Source of the DNA: an uncultured Clostridia bacterium
GTDB taxonomy: Bacteria > Bacillota > Clostridia > Oscillospirales > Ruminococcaceae
Direction: 5' to 3'
NCBI GenBank assembly: GCA_945876435.1
Contig: CAMCOD010000008.1
Span: forward strand, 1 to 64,000
DNA: 64,000 nt
In this document: positions 34,804-43,080 of the stretch, in pieces
Position numbering within the stretch: position 1 is the first letter of the stretch
How the letters are laid out: each line of letters opens with the position of its first letter
The notes under the pieces: model-generated
Databases searched by the model: none
The model's input: the letters and a program-made list of their open reading frames with translations, nothing else
What the model was told of the DNA's origin: nothing
Position numbers and translations under genes: made by a program

Positions 34804-34832
34804 TTCAAAAATCGCTCTGTTTGTGATACAAT
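34804..34832 (+). promoter_or_regulatory. Probable promoter of the 93-residue membrane protein gene
   Basis: TTCAAA (34804-34809), 17-base spacer, TACAAT (34827-34832), about 32 bases before the start codon. Confidence 0.5.
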
Positions 34833-34863
34833 AAAGTCAGAAAACATACAAAGGAGCATTTTT

Positions 34864-35145
34864 ATGGAACTGTATCTTTTATTTCTTCTGATCCCTGCCC
34901 TCTTCGCCTATGTGCTTCAATGGGCTTTCTTCAACAAAGTCCAGCACAAGTACTGGAAAAATGGCTCTCTGCTTCTGGTGGTGCTGCCGATGCTCTTCGC
35001 TTTTGCAGCGTTGAAGCTGCTGCCCAACGCCACCCCTGAGTGGAATCAGCTTGTGATGATCTGCTGGGCAACCATGTCCCTGGGGGTTGTTATCGGCTGG
35101 GCTTTGGCGCTGATTCTGGGCAAGCTGCAGAAAAAAATGAAGTAG
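34864..35145 (+). CDS. Small membrane protein of unknown function
   Basis: A 93-residue protein with three hydrophobic stretches: YLLFLLIPALFAYVLQWAFF, LLLVVLPMLFAFAALKLLP and LVMICWATMSLGVVIGWALALIL, ending with a basic tail KLQKKMK. I recognise no family. AAAGGAG lies 7 bases before the ATG at 34864; the track's start at 34783 lies upstream of the promoter. It is divergent from cinA and upstream of zapA, separated from zapA by a TATAAT-containing intergenic stretch, so probably its own transcript. Confidence 0.6.
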   Translation: MELYLLFLLIPALFAYVLQWAFFNKVQHKYWKNGSLLLVVLPMLFAFAALKLLPNATPEWNQLVMICWATMSLGVVIGWALALILGKLQKKMK

Positions 35146-35202
35146 CGGCCTCCAAAAAGGAAAATTTTTGTTAAGACCGTTTTTTAACACCATTTTTCAT
35201 GC

Positions 35203-35208
35203 TATAAT
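35203..35208 (+). promoter_or_regulatory. -10 box upstream of zapA
   Basis: TATAAT at 35203-35208 follows a small inverted repeat GTTAA/TTAAC (35170-35188). No good -35 box lies at the right distance, so the promoter may be activator-dependent or non-standard. Confidence 0.4.
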
Positions 35209-35313
35209 ATCCTCAATCAAAGCAATTATACCCCTTCGCTTTGGAGTTCCGGCATTGTAACTCTTAAATCACTTTACGGCTGGAAAAAGACAGAAGAAAT
35301 GGAGTTGAAGGCT

Positions 35314-35682
35314 ATGGGACCAACCAATAAAGTGCGTATTGAAATCTATGGAGTCAAATTCGTGATCAACTCCACGGAATCCCCAGACTACGTCAAGCAG
35401 ATCGCCAAGGAACTGGACGAACAGATTCGGGACTTTATGAAAGACCATCCCCGTTCCTCCCTCAGTGACGCCTATCTGATCTCCCTGCTGGATTACGCAG
35501 ATCAGCTGAAAAAATGTGAGCGCAACGCAGATCATCTCCGCAGCCAGCTCAGTGCCTATCTGGAGGAATCTGCCCGGGCTCATATTGAGGCGGATGAGTA
35601 CCGCCGGGAAATTGACAAGCTAAAACGGGAGATCAATCTGCTGCGCCAAAGTGGACAGCAGGCAGAATCAAACAAAAAATAA
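35314..35682 (+). CDS. zapA: Cell division protein ZapA
   Basis: A 122-residue FtsZ-associated protein that cross-links Z-ring filaments. The N-terminal beta segment NKVRIEIYGVKFVINSTE and helix DYVKQIAKELDEQIRDFM are typical, followed by SLSDAYLISLLDYADQLKK and a long C-terminal coiled coil (YRREIDKLKREINLLRQ). The ATG at 35314 is 9 bases after GGAG and matches the family's start; an upstream ATG at 35299 is possible. Followed by a terminator and a U32 peptidase gene, a neighbourhood common in Firmicutes. Confidence 0.85.
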   Translation: MGPTNKVRIEIYGVKFVINSTESPDYVKQIAKELDEQIRDFMKDHPRSSLSDAYLISLLDYADQLKKCERNADHLRSQLSAYLEESARAHIEADEYRREIDKLKREINLLRQSGQQAESNKK

Positions 35683-35688
35683 CCCATT

Positions 35689-35716
35689 CCCCGGGCAGCA
35701 ATGCTCGGGGTTTTCA
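35689..35716 (+). terminator. Terminator after zapA
   Basis: CCCCGGGCA/TGCTCGGGG (35689-35697 with 35702-35710, one mismatch) then TTTTC. Confidence 0.7.
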
Positions 35717-35740
35717 TGCAACAACCCAGAGGAGGTTTTT

Positions 35741-37804
35741 ATGAAACAGCCTGAGATCCTTGCGCCGGCCGGAAGCATGGAAAGCATGATGGCCGCCGTC
35801 AACAGCGGCGCCGATGCCGTATATTTCGGTTACGGCCCCTTCAATGCCCGCCGCAACGCCAAAAACTTTGACCAAGATTCCTTCCGTCAAATGGCACGCT
35901 ACTGTAAAGCCCGGGGCGTAAAAATGTATATGACTCTGAATACCCTGGTTTTTGACCGGGAAATGGAAGCCTTGAAGGAGTCCGTCCGGGCTGCCTGCGA
36001 AAACGGAGTGGACGCCATCCTGGTTCAGGATCTGGGCGTTATGCATCTGCTGCGCCAGTGGGCGCCGGACATTCCTCTCCACGCCTCTACCCAAATGGCG
36101 GTCCATAATGTATCCGGCGCGAAACAATTGCAGGAAATGGGCTTCAGCCGGGTGGTCCTGGCCCGGGAAATGAGCGCCAAAGAGATTCGGGCTGTTGTGG
36201 AGCAGGTAGCGGTTGAGACAGAGATTTTTGTTCACGGCGCTTTGTGTATGTGTCTGTCCGGCCAGTGCTATATGAGCTCCCTCATTGGAGAGCGCAGCGG
36301 CAACCGAGGCCTTTGCGCCCAGCCCTGCCGCCTGCCTTTTCGCTCTGGACGGGGCGATAATGGCTACGCTCTGTCCCTGAAGGATCTGACTTTAGTGGAT
36401 CGTATTCAGGAGTTGCGGGAACTGGGTGTGGATTCTCTGAAAATTGAGGGCCGCATGAAGCGTCCGGAGTATGTTTCCGCGGCTGTCAGCGGTTTCCGGC
36501 AGGCTCTTGCCGGTGAAACGCCCAATATGGAGCAGCTTCAGGCCGCTTTTTCCCGCAGCGGCTTTACCCGAGGCTATTTTGATGGAAAAACCGGTATCGA
36601 AATGTTCGGCACCCGCCAACATGAGGATGTTCTGGCTGGTCAGAAGGTACTGAAACAGCTGTCCAACCAGTTGGAGAAAGAATATCCCCATGTTCCGCTG
36701 GACTTTTCCTTTGTTATGAAGGCGAATGAGCCGTTGTCTTTGACTGTCCGTGACGCTGACGGCAATTCTGTCAGTGTTCAGGGGCTGGTTCCCGAAATCG
36801 CAGCCAACCGTCCCACCACTGAGGAACTGGTTCGCCGCAGCATGGAGAAGTTGGGCGGCACCTTTTATTCCCTTAACAGCCTAAGCTGCCAACTGGATGA
36901 GGGTTTGATCTGCCCGGCATCCCAGATGAACCAGCTTCGCCGGGAGGCTTTGGAACAGTTAAGTGCGATCCGCAGCCAGATCAAGCCTTGGCGCTTTGTG
37001 GATCTGCCGGTTCCTCCTCATCCCAAGCTGCTTTGTCTGCGCAAGCCCAATCTGCGGGCACAGGTCCGCAGCCTGTCCCAGATCACTCCGCTGATGGAGG
37101 AACGCTGCGAGCTTATCGCCGTTCCTATGGATCAATTGGAAAAGGGTGTGGACCAGCTTTCCTCCGCTTTGCGGGAAAAAATCGCCGTTTCCCTGCCCCG
37201 CATGGTTTTCGGCGATGACGCAGCTCTCCTGACGCAGCGGCTGAACGGGCTGAAACAGGCCGGAATCCACCACCTTTCCACCGGAAACATCGGCGGCCTT
37301 TATCTGGGAAAGAAGCTGGACTTCTGTGTTCACGGCGAATTCAGCCTGAATATCGCCAATTCTCTGGCGCTCCGGGAATATGCCCAGCTGGGACTCCATG
37401 ACAGTGTGGTCTCCTTTGAGCTGTCTCAAACCCGTGTTGTTTCACTGGGCGATTATATGCCTTACGGCATTTTTGCTTATGGAAAGCTGCCGCTGATGGT
37501 TACCCGCAACTGCCCCATCAAGCTCAAAGGCTGCAAAAACTGCAAACAGTACGGCGTTTTAAAGGACCGTAAGGACGAAAGCTTTGAGGTTCGCTGTACG
37601 GGACGGCAATATTCCGAGATTTTTAACGGTAAAGCGCTGTATTTGGCGGATCGCTGGGATGAATGGATCAATTTTTCCTTTGCCCTGCTGTATTTTACCG
37701 GCGAAAGTCCGGCAGAAATCGACACCGTCATCCGCTCCTACAGCGAAAACTTTGAGAAGCGGGAAGGGATCACCCGCGGTCTGTATTACAGAAATGTAAA
37801 ATAG
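35741..37804 (+). CDS. Peptidase U32 family protein
   Basis: A 687-residue cytoplasmic protein of the U32 family, long clostridial form. It starts MKQPEILAPAGSMESMMAAV with the TIM-barrel core, and the U32 signature FVHGALCMCLSGQCYMSS is complete, followed by the second cysteine pair in RGLCAQPCRLPF. A long C-terminal extension has another cysteine set (TRNCPIKLKGCKNCKQYG). Related proteins act in 23S rRNA hydroxylation (RlhA) or ubiquinone synthesis rather than proteolysis, so the peptidase name is historical. The ATG at 35741 follows GAGGAGG; the track's extra 30 residues cover the zapA terminator. Confidence 0.87.
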   Translation: MKQPEILAPAGSMESMMAAVNSGADAVYFGYGPFNARRNAKNFDQDSFRQMARYCKARGVKMYMTLNTLVFDREMEALKESVRAACENGVDAILVQDLGVMHLLRQWAPDIPLHASTQMAVHNVSGAKQLQEMGFSRVVLAREMSAKEIRAVVEQVAVETEIFVHGALCMCLSGQCYMSSLIGERSGNRGLCAQPCRLPFRSGRGDNGYALSLKDLTLVDRIQELRELGVDSLKIEGRMKRPEYVSAAVSGFRQALAGETPNMEQLQAAFSRSGFTRGYFDGKTGIEMFGTRQHEDVLAGQKVLKQLSNQLEKEYPHVPLDFSFVMKANEPLSLTVRDADGNSVSVQGLVPEIAANRPTTEELVRRSMEKLGGTFYSLNSLSCQLDEGLICPASQMNQLRREALEQLSAIRSQIKPWRFVDLPVPPHPKLLCLRKPNLRAQVRSLSQITPLMEERCELIAVPMDQLEKGVDQLSSALREKIAVSLPRMVFGDDAALLTQRLNGLKQAGIHHLSTGNIGGLYLGKKLDFCVHGEFSLNIANSLALREYAQLGLHDSVVSFELSQTRVVSLGDYMPYGIFAYGKLPLMVTRNCPIKLKGCKNCKQYGVLKDRKDESFEVRCTGRQYSEIFNGKALYLADRWDEWINFSFALLYFTGESPAEIDTVIRSYSENFEKREGITRGLYYRNVK

Positions 37805-37813
37805 AAAAAATTC

Positions 37814-37842
37814 TTGCAATTCCCGTTTTTCCCTGCTATAAT
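37814..37842 (+). promoter_or_regulatory. Promoter of the valS T-box transcript
   Basis: TTGCAA (37814-37819), 17-base spacer, TATAAT (37837-37842), immediately before the T-box leader. Confidence 0.82.
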
Positions 37843-37852
37843 AGGCTCACAA

Positions 37853-38140
37853 ATATGGAATGCGTTGATGAGGAGGAGTACATGCCACTCCAAAGCACAG
37901 AGAGGCTCCGGTTGGTGGAAGGAGTCCTGCGGCGGGTATGGAAGTAGCCTCGGAGCTGTGGACTGAACGGGCCTGTCGCGGCCTCAGTAGACTTCACCGG
38001 TCGTCCCCCGTTAGCGGGAAACGGCATCCGCCTTTCGGTGATGTGCCGACAGAGTGCAGGATTTTTTCCTGAATTTAGGTGGTACCACGGATTTTCATCC
38101 GCCCTAAGCAAAAACAATGCTTGGGGCGGTTTTTTATTTT
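37853..38140 (+). promoter_or_regulatory. T-box riboswitch of valS (specifier GTA, Val)
   Basis: The leader has GATGAGGAGGAGTACATGCC, then AGAGAGGCTCCGGTTGGTGG. The T-box AGGTGGTACCACGG (38077-38090) follows, with a terminator CCGCCC...GGGCGG (38099-38132) and TTTTTT. The specifier is GTA at 37944-37946 in GGAAGTAGCCTCGGAGCTG, a valine codon. Alignment to the serS leader at CGGAGCTG puts GTA opposite TCC. Confidence 0.9.
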
Positions 38141-38186
38141 TGTATTTGGATGAAAAACGCCCCAAAGAACAAAGGAGGAGTTTTTC

Positions 38187-40805
38187 TTGAAAGAACTGAA
38201 CAAAGTTTACGAACCCAATAAGTTCGAAGACCGGATCTATCAATTCTGGCTGGAGGGCGGTTACTTCCACGCCGAGCCAAATCCGGACAAAAAACCTTAC
38301 ACTATCGTTATCCCACCACCCAATATCACCGGACAGCTTCACATGGGACACGCCCTGGACAATACTTTGCAGGATATTTTGATTCGTTTCCGCCGGATGC
38401 AGGGCTATGAAACCCTGTGGATGCCGGGTACGGACCACGCTTCCATCGCAACCGAGGCCAAAATCGTTGCCGCTATGGCAAAAGAGGGGCTGACCAAAGA
38501 GGATCTGGGACGGGAAAAATTCCTGGAACGGGCCTGGGAGTGGAAAAAACAGTACGGAGGCCGTATTGTTGACCAGCTGAAGAAGCTGGGTTCCTCCTGT
38601 GACTGGGAGCGGGAACGCTTTACCCTGGACGAAGGCTGCTCCAAAGCCGTTAAAGAAGTTTTTGTTAACCTGTATAATAAGGGCTTGATTTATCAGGGTG
38701 AGCGCATCATCAACTGGTGCCCCCACTGCATGACTTCCATCTCCGACGCGGAAGTTGAATATGAGGAACAGGCCGGACACTTCTGGCACCTGCGCTATCC
38801 GCTGGCTGACGGCTCCGGCTATGTTCAGCTGGCCACCACCCGTCCGGAAACCATGCTGGGCGATACCGCTGTAGCTGTAAACCCCAATGATGAACGTTAC
38901 AAAGCTCTCATCGGCAAGAATGTTATTCTGCCGCTGGTTGGCCGGGAGATTCCAATTGTTGCCGACGACTATGTTGACATGGACTTTGGTACTGGCGTGG
39001 TAAAAATCACCCCAGCCCATGACCCCAACGACTTCGGTGTAGGTTCCCGCCACAACCTGCCTGTCATCAAGGTAATGAATGATGACGCCACCATGACTAA
39101 GGACTGCGGCAAATATGCCGGTATGGACCGTTATGAAGCCAGAAAAGCCATTGTTGCCGACTTGGAGGAGCAAGGGTATCTGGTAAAAGTGGAAGATCAT
39201 AACCATAACGTTGGTACCTGCTACCGCTGTTCCACCACCGTTGAGCCTATGGTGTCCAAGCAATGGTTTGTAAAAATGGAGCCGCTGGCCAAACCAGCCA
39301 TTGAAGCTGTTCGCAGCGGCAGAATCCGTCTGATTCCGGAGCGTATGGATAAAACCTATTATAACTGGATGGAAAACATCAAAGACTGGTGCATTTCCCG
39401 TCAGCTGTGGTGGGGCCATCGAATCCCTGCTTACTACTGTGAGGACTGCGGTGAAGTCATGGTTTCCAAAGAGGATGTTACCTGCTGCTCCAAATGCGGC
39501 AGCCACCACATCCATCAGGATCCGGACACCTTGGATACCTGGTTCTCCTCCGCTCTGTGGCCTTTCTCCACGCTGGGCTGGCCGGAAAAGACGGAGGAAC
39601 TGAAATACTTCTACCCAACCAGCACGCTGGTAACCGGTTATGACATCATCTTCTTCTGGGTAGCCCGCATGATCTTCTCCGGACTGGAGCACATGGGTGA
39701 TATACCCTTCAACACCGTTCTTTTCCACGGTCTGGTTCGGGACGCTCAGGGTCGGAAAATGAGTAAATCTCTGGGCAACGGTATTGATCCTCTGGAGGTT
39801 ATCGACCAGTACGGCGCCGATGCCCTTCGTTTCACCCTTGCCACCGGCAACACTCCCGGCAACGATATGCGCTTCAGCGATGACAAAGTTCTGGCAAGCC
39901 GCAACTTTGCCAATAAACTGTGGAACGCCGCCCGCTTTATCCTGATGAACCTGACAGACGAAAACATGAAGGTGGTTCTTCCGGAAGAGCTTGCCATTGA
40001 GGACAAATGGGTTCTGTCCAAGTATAACAAGCTGGTAAAAGAAGTAACCGACAACCTGGAAAAATTTGAACTTGGCATCGCCGTTGGCAAACTGTATGAC
40101 TTTATCTGGGATGTATTCTGCGACTGGTATGTTGAGCTGACCAAATCCCGTCTGTGGGAAGGCGGCGAAAAGGCGGAACCAGCCCGTCAGGTCCTGACCT
40201 TCGTCATGACCGGTATGCTGAAGCTGCTGCACCCCTTCATGCCGTTTATCACTGAGGAGATCTGGCAGGCCCTGCCTCACGAAGGTGAGTCCATCATGGT
40301 TTCCCAGTGGCCAGTATACGAGGAAGCTCTGAACTTCTCCGCGGAGGAACAGGAGTTTGAAAAAGTTATGGACGCCATCAAAGCTGTCCGTGCCCGCCGC
40401 TCCGAAATGAATGTACCGCCGTCCAAAAAGGCCACTCTGCATATCGAAACCGCATCGGAAGCTGTGTTCCGCCAGAGTCAGGCCTTCCTGGAGCGTCTGG
40501 CTTGGGCTGATACCGTAACCTTTGGCAGCGATTTTGACGCCGAATCCTGTGTACAGGTCATCACCGACAGCGCCCGCATCTTCATTCCTCTGGCTCAGTT
40601 GGTTGACCGGGATAAAGAGATCGCCCGTCTGAACAAGGAAAAGTCTGACTGTGAAAAGGACATCAAATTCCTCTCCGGTAAGCTGAACAATCCAGGCTTT
40701 GTTGCCAAAGCTCCGGAAAAAGTCATCGCCGCCGAGCGGGAGAAACTGGCCAAAGCACAGGAACGCATGGCCAAGATCGAAGAATCCCTGAAAGCTTTCG
40801 CGTAA
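38187..40805 (+). CDS. valS: Valyl-tRNA synthetase
   Basis: An 872-residue class I synthetase charging tRNA-Val, with editing. HIGH motif: [22 protein letters not shown] motif: [17 protein letters not shown]. The editing domain contains [17 protein letters not shown], and a zinc-like cluster [20 protein letters not shown] lies in the middle. The C-terminal coiled coil ([19 protein letters not shown]) stacks on tRNA. It starts at TTG (38187) with AAAGGAGGAG upstream. Regulated by the T-box; terminator at 40842. Confidence 0.96.
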   Translation: MKELNKVYEPNKFEDRIYQFWLEGGYFHAEPNPDKKPYTIVIPPPNITGQLHMGHALDNTLQDILIRFRRMQGYETLWMPGTDHASIATEAKIVAAMAKEGLTKEDLGREKFLERAWEWKKQYGGRIVDQLKKLGSSCDWERERFTLDEGCSKAVKEVFVNLYNKGLIYQGERIINWCPHCMTSISDAEVEYEEQAGHFWHLRYPLADGSGYVQLATTRPETMLGDTAVAVNPNDERYKALIGKNVILPLVGREIPIVADDYVDMDFGTGVVKITPAHDPNDFGVGSRHNLPVIKVMNDDATMTKDCGKYAGMDRYEARKAIVADLEEQGYLVKVEDHNHNVGTCYRCSTTVEPMVSKQWFVKMEPLAKPAIEAVRSGRIRLIPERMDKTYYNWMENIKDWCISRQLWWGHRIPAYYCEDCGEVMVSKEDVTCCSKCGSHHIHQDPDTLDTWFSSALWPFSTLGWPEKTEELKYFYPTSTLVTGYDIIFFWVARMIFSGLEHMGDIPFNTVLFHGLVRDAQGRKMSKSLGNGIDPLEVIDQYGADALRFTLATGNTPGNDMRFSDDKVLASRNFANKLWNAARFILMNLTDENMKVVLPEELAIEDKWVLSKYNKLVKEVTDNLEKFELGIAVGKLYDFIWDVFCDWYVELTKSRLWEGGEKAEPARQVLTFVMTGMLKLLHPFMPFITEEIWQALPHEGESIMVSQWPVYEEALNFSAEEQEFEKVMDAIKAVRARRSEMNVPPSKKATLHIETASEAVFRQSQAFLERLAWADTVTFGSDFDAESCVQVITDSARIFIPLAQLVDRDKEIARLNKEKSDCEKDIKFLSGKLNNPGFVAKAPEKVIAAEREKLAKAQERMAKIEESLKAFA

Positions 40806-40841
40806 CGCAAAAAGAAAGGCTAAAATTTTATAAGAAACCGC

Positions 40842-40881
40842 AATCCCCCGTCTTTGGTAGCATAGACGGGGGATTTTGCTT
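40842..40881 (+). terminator. Terminator after valS
   Basis: AATCCCCCGTCT/AGACGGGGGATT (40842-40853 with 40864-40875), followed by TTGCTTTTTT. Confidence 0.88.
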
Positions 40882-40973
40882 TTTTCCGCGCTTTTTTGAC
40901 AGTGGTTTTCGTCCAAAAATATGGGGAAAAGAAGGTATTCTATTAGCAGAAACCATAGAAAAGAGGGGTTTGC

Positions 40974-41291
40974 ATGGCAGCAACCAAAACTTTTGTTACC
41001 ATTGATGTTCAGGAAGACTATATGGCGGCCCATCTGTTCGGCGAGCTGGATCACCACAGCGTTCAGCCAATCCGGGAGGAGATCGACCGTATGGCAGCGC
41101 AAAATCACCCGAAAGAGTTGGTGCTGGATTTCGGGGGAGTCACCTTTATGGATTCCTCCGGCATCGGGCTGGTAATGGGACGCTATAAACTGATGCAGGA
41201 GCTGGGCGGGACCGTCCGTTTGACACAGCTCTCTACCTCCATCCGCAGGGTCATGCAAGTGGCTGGGATGGACAAGCTGGCAAAATTTTAA
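40974..41291 (+). CDS. spoIIAA: Anti-sigma F factor antagonist SpoIIAA
   Basis: A 105-residue STAS-domain protein that, when unphosphorylated, displaces sigma-F from SpoIIAB to start forespore gene expression. The phosphorylatable serine lies in TFMDSSGIGLVMGRY. The C terminus IRRVMQVAGMDKLAKF is typical. Its ATG follows GAGGGG. First gene of the spoIIA operon. In Bacillus this operon is sigma-H and Spo0A controlled; I could not identify a confident sigma-H or 0A box here. Confidence 0.92.
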   Translation: MAATKTFVTIDVQEDYMAAHLFGELDHHSVQPIREEIDRMAAQNHPKELVLDFGGVTFMDSSGIGLVMGRYKLMQELGGTVRLTQLSTSIRRVMQVAGMDKLAKF

Positions 41292-41324
41292 GCCGGCAAT
41301 CACATACCGGGAGGTCAACCAATT

Positions 41325-41780
41325 ATGAAAGCAATCAACAGCATGCGGCTTGTTTTTGATTCCCGTTCCACCAACGAAGCTTTTGCCCGCACAACAGTGG
41401 CAGCCTTTCTCTGTCCGCTAGATCCCACCATGGAGGAACTGATGGATATAAAAACCGCTGTTTCCGAAGCCGTCACCAACGCTATCGTTCACGGATACCG
41501 CAATACCATCGGCAAAGTATCCATCAGCGCCGCCTTGTATGAGGACAACAAGATCGTCATCAAAATCAAAGACAGCGGCTGCGGCATTGAGGATGTGGCA
41601 AAAGCCAGAGAACCTCTGTTTACTACCGCTCCCTCCGAAGAACGGGCCGGTTTGGGCTTTGCCCTGATGGAAAGCCTGATGGACAAGCTGCGGGTCAGCT
41701 CCAAACCGGGAAAAGGTACCACTGTCACCATGGAGCGGACCATCCACTCCCGGGAAAGCGACCATGAGCACCGTCATTGA
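41325..41780 (+). CDS. spoIIAB: Anti-sigma F factor / serine kinase SpoIIAB
   Basis: A 151-residue GHKL-fold kinase that binds and inhibits sigma-F and phosphorylates SpoIIAA. The N box is AVSEAVTNAIVHGY, the G1 box IKDSGCGIEDV and the G2 box EERAGLGFALMESLMD, followed by GKGTTVTM. It lies 33 bases after spoIIAA, and its C terminus overlaps the sigF start by 17 bases, an arrangement that couples synthesis of the factor to its inhibitor. Confidence 0.94.
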   Translation: MKAINSMRLVFDSRSTNEAFARTTVAAFLCPLDPTMEELMDIKTAVSEAVTNAIVHGYRNTIGKVSISAALYEDNKIVIKIKDSGCGIEDVAKAREPLFTTAPSEERAGLGFALMESLMDKLRVSSKPGKGTTVTMERTIHSRESDHEHRH

Positions 41781-42426
41781 TTCCTCCCGGGAGGAGATCA
41801 TCCAGAATAATCTGGGGCTTGTCCACGCCTGCGCCCAACGGTACAAAGGAAAAGGCATTGAATACGATGATCTGTTCCAGGCAGGTTGTGTAGGATTGGT
41901 GAAAGCCACTGACGCCTTTGACCATGAACGTGGAGTTCGCTTCTCCACCTATGCGGTGCCGGTGATTTTGGGCGAGATCCGCCGACTGTTTCGGGATGGC
42001 GGTACGGTAAAAGTGAGCCGTTCGCTGAAAGAACTGTCCCTGAAAGCCAATCGGGAGCGGGATCTGTTCACCCGCACCCACGGACGGGAACCTTCCATCA
42101 ACGAGCTGGCGGAAATTTTGCAGGTGGATTACGGACAGCTTGTGGAGGCCATCTGCGCCTCTGCGCCTCCCCTGTCCCTAACCCATGAAGAGGATAACGC
42201 AGAGTTTGATCTTCCGGTGGATTCTCCGGAAGAAGCTCTATCCGATACCATCGCCCTGAAACAGGTTCTGGAGCTGCTGGACGTCAAAGACCGCCAGTTG
42301 ATCATTCTCCGTTATTTCCAAGGCCAAACCCAAACCAAGGTAGCGCAGGCCCTTGGCATGACCCAGGTGCAGATATCAAGGCGGGAAAAAAAGATTTTAC
42401 AGTCCTTGAAAGAGAAACTGTTATAG
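41764..42426 (+). CDS. sigF: RNA polymerase sigma-F factor (SpoIIAC)
   Basis: A 220-residue forespore-specific sigma factor. Region 2 contains DDLFQAGCVGLVKATDAFD and GVRFSTYAVPVILGEIRR, region 3 EPSINELAEILQVDYGQLV, and region 4 QTKVAQALGMTQVQISRREK. The start overlaps spoIIAB. It ends the operon at a strong terminator. No spoVA genes follow, unlike Bacillus. This gene set is the main evidence that the organism sporulates. Confidence 0.94.
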   Translation: MSTVIDSSREEIIQNNLGLVHACAQRYKGKGIEYDDLFQAGCVGLVKATDAFDHERGVRFSTYAVPVILGEIRRLFRDGGTVKVSRSLKELSLKANRERDLFTRTHGREPSINELAEILQVDYGQLVEAICASAPPLSLTHEEDNAEFDLPVDSPEEALSDTIALKQVLELLDVKDRQLIILRYFQGQTQTKVAQALGMTQVQISRREKKILQSLKEKLL

Positions 42427-42458
42427 AAAAAGCGGTTCCGGTTGGAACCGCTTTTTCT
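42425..42458. terminator. Terminator after sigF
   Basis: Perfect 15-bp stem AGAAAAAGCGGTTCC/GGAACCGCTTTTTCT with a GGTT loop (42425-42439 with 42444-42458), usable by the convergent gene too. Confidence 0.9.
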
Positions 42459-42837
42459 ATAACACAGGCTGAAGATTATACACCGCGCAGATCCTTTCGC
42501 TACAAATCGGAACAATGGCGAACCACTCTCTGCCTTCCCCATCCGGCCGATAGCACAGCTCCTCCAATTCCCGGCGAAGCAGGGTTTCTCCCCGTTCCAC
42601 CGGAATTCCGCCTGCCAGCAGCTGACCCTTTTCCGGAATAACCGTAAAAGTAATTGCCAGTAAATCACCGCTTTCCAGCCCTAACTGCCGTTCCAGCGCC
42701 TCCGCACAAAAGACTGTACTTTGCCGCGGAAAAATCGGGATCGTATTCACCCGGCTTTCCATGGCGGAAACAGGCAGATAAAGAAGGGAACCAAACGTTA
42801 AACCAGTAAAAACCACTTTTTTGATGATATTTTTCAT
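42457..42837 (-). CDS. Small secreted protein with a cadherin-like repeat
   Basis: A 126-residue protein with a signal peptide (MKNIIKKVVFTGLTFGSLLYLPVSA) and a single beta domain. The segment ITFTVIPEKGQLLAGGIPVERGETLLRREL resembles the cadherin-like/Ig-like repeat pattern of larger clostridial surface proteins (a short turn, GxPV, then a helix before the last strands). Here it stands alone with no anchor, sorting signal or repeat array. The ATG at 42837 follows AAGGGGAG; the track's 27 extra residues lack a ribosome site. It converges on sigF and is divergent from guaA. Function unknown; an extracellular or intermembrane-space role is possible. Confidence 0.6.
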   Translation of the reverse strand: MKNIIKKVVFTGLTFGSLLYLPVSAMESRVNTIPIFPRQSTVFCAEALERQLGLESGDLLAITFTVIPEKGQLLAGGIPVERGETLLRRELEELCYRPDGEGREWFAIVPICSERICAVYNLQPVL

Positions 42838-42886
42838 CCAGATCACTCCCCTTATCCAATATTTTTCGTGCAAAGATAGTTTTTCC

Positions 42887-42926
42887 CGAATTTGGCGCAA
42901 AAAATACGAATTTGGCACAAAAAGAC
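42887..42926. repeat. Two tandem 20-bp repeats in the guaA upstream region
   Basis: CGAATTTGGCGCAAAAAATA (42887-42906) is followed directly by CGAATTTGGCACAAAAAGAC (42907-42926). They match in 16 of 20 positions and are two helical turns apart, lying 34 bases upstream of the guaA -35 box. They may be paired binding sites. Confidence 0.5.
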
Positions 42927-42959
42927 GCAGGATTATTTTTCTCGGAGCCTTGGAATCTG

Positions 42960-42988
42960 TTTACAAAATCAAAAAACCTCTTTATAAT
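42960..42988 (+). promoter_or_regulatory. Promoter of guaA
   Basis: TTTACA (42960-42965), 17-base spacer, TATAAT (42983-42988), about 90 bases before the start codon. No purine riboswitch was recognised in the leader. Confidence 0.75.
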
Positions 42989-43080
42989 AAAAGAATGGAT
43001 GATTGTTTCTTTCATACAAAAAGCTGTAGGAAAGCCTTACAGCGAAACATGGAAATTTATATGGAAAGACGGTGATTTTT

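Noticed and set aside
40882-40973. Sigma-A promoter for spoIIAA built on the TTGACA at about 40896
   Set aside because: No acceptable -10 box lies 16-18 bases downstream, and I could not fit a sigma-H or sigma-F consensus with confidence, so no promoter is listed.
37836-41318. 1160-residue minus-strand ORF across valS and spoIIAA
   Set aside because: It is antisense to well-recognised synthetase and STAS proteins, has no family motifs, and arises from low stop density opposite biased codons.
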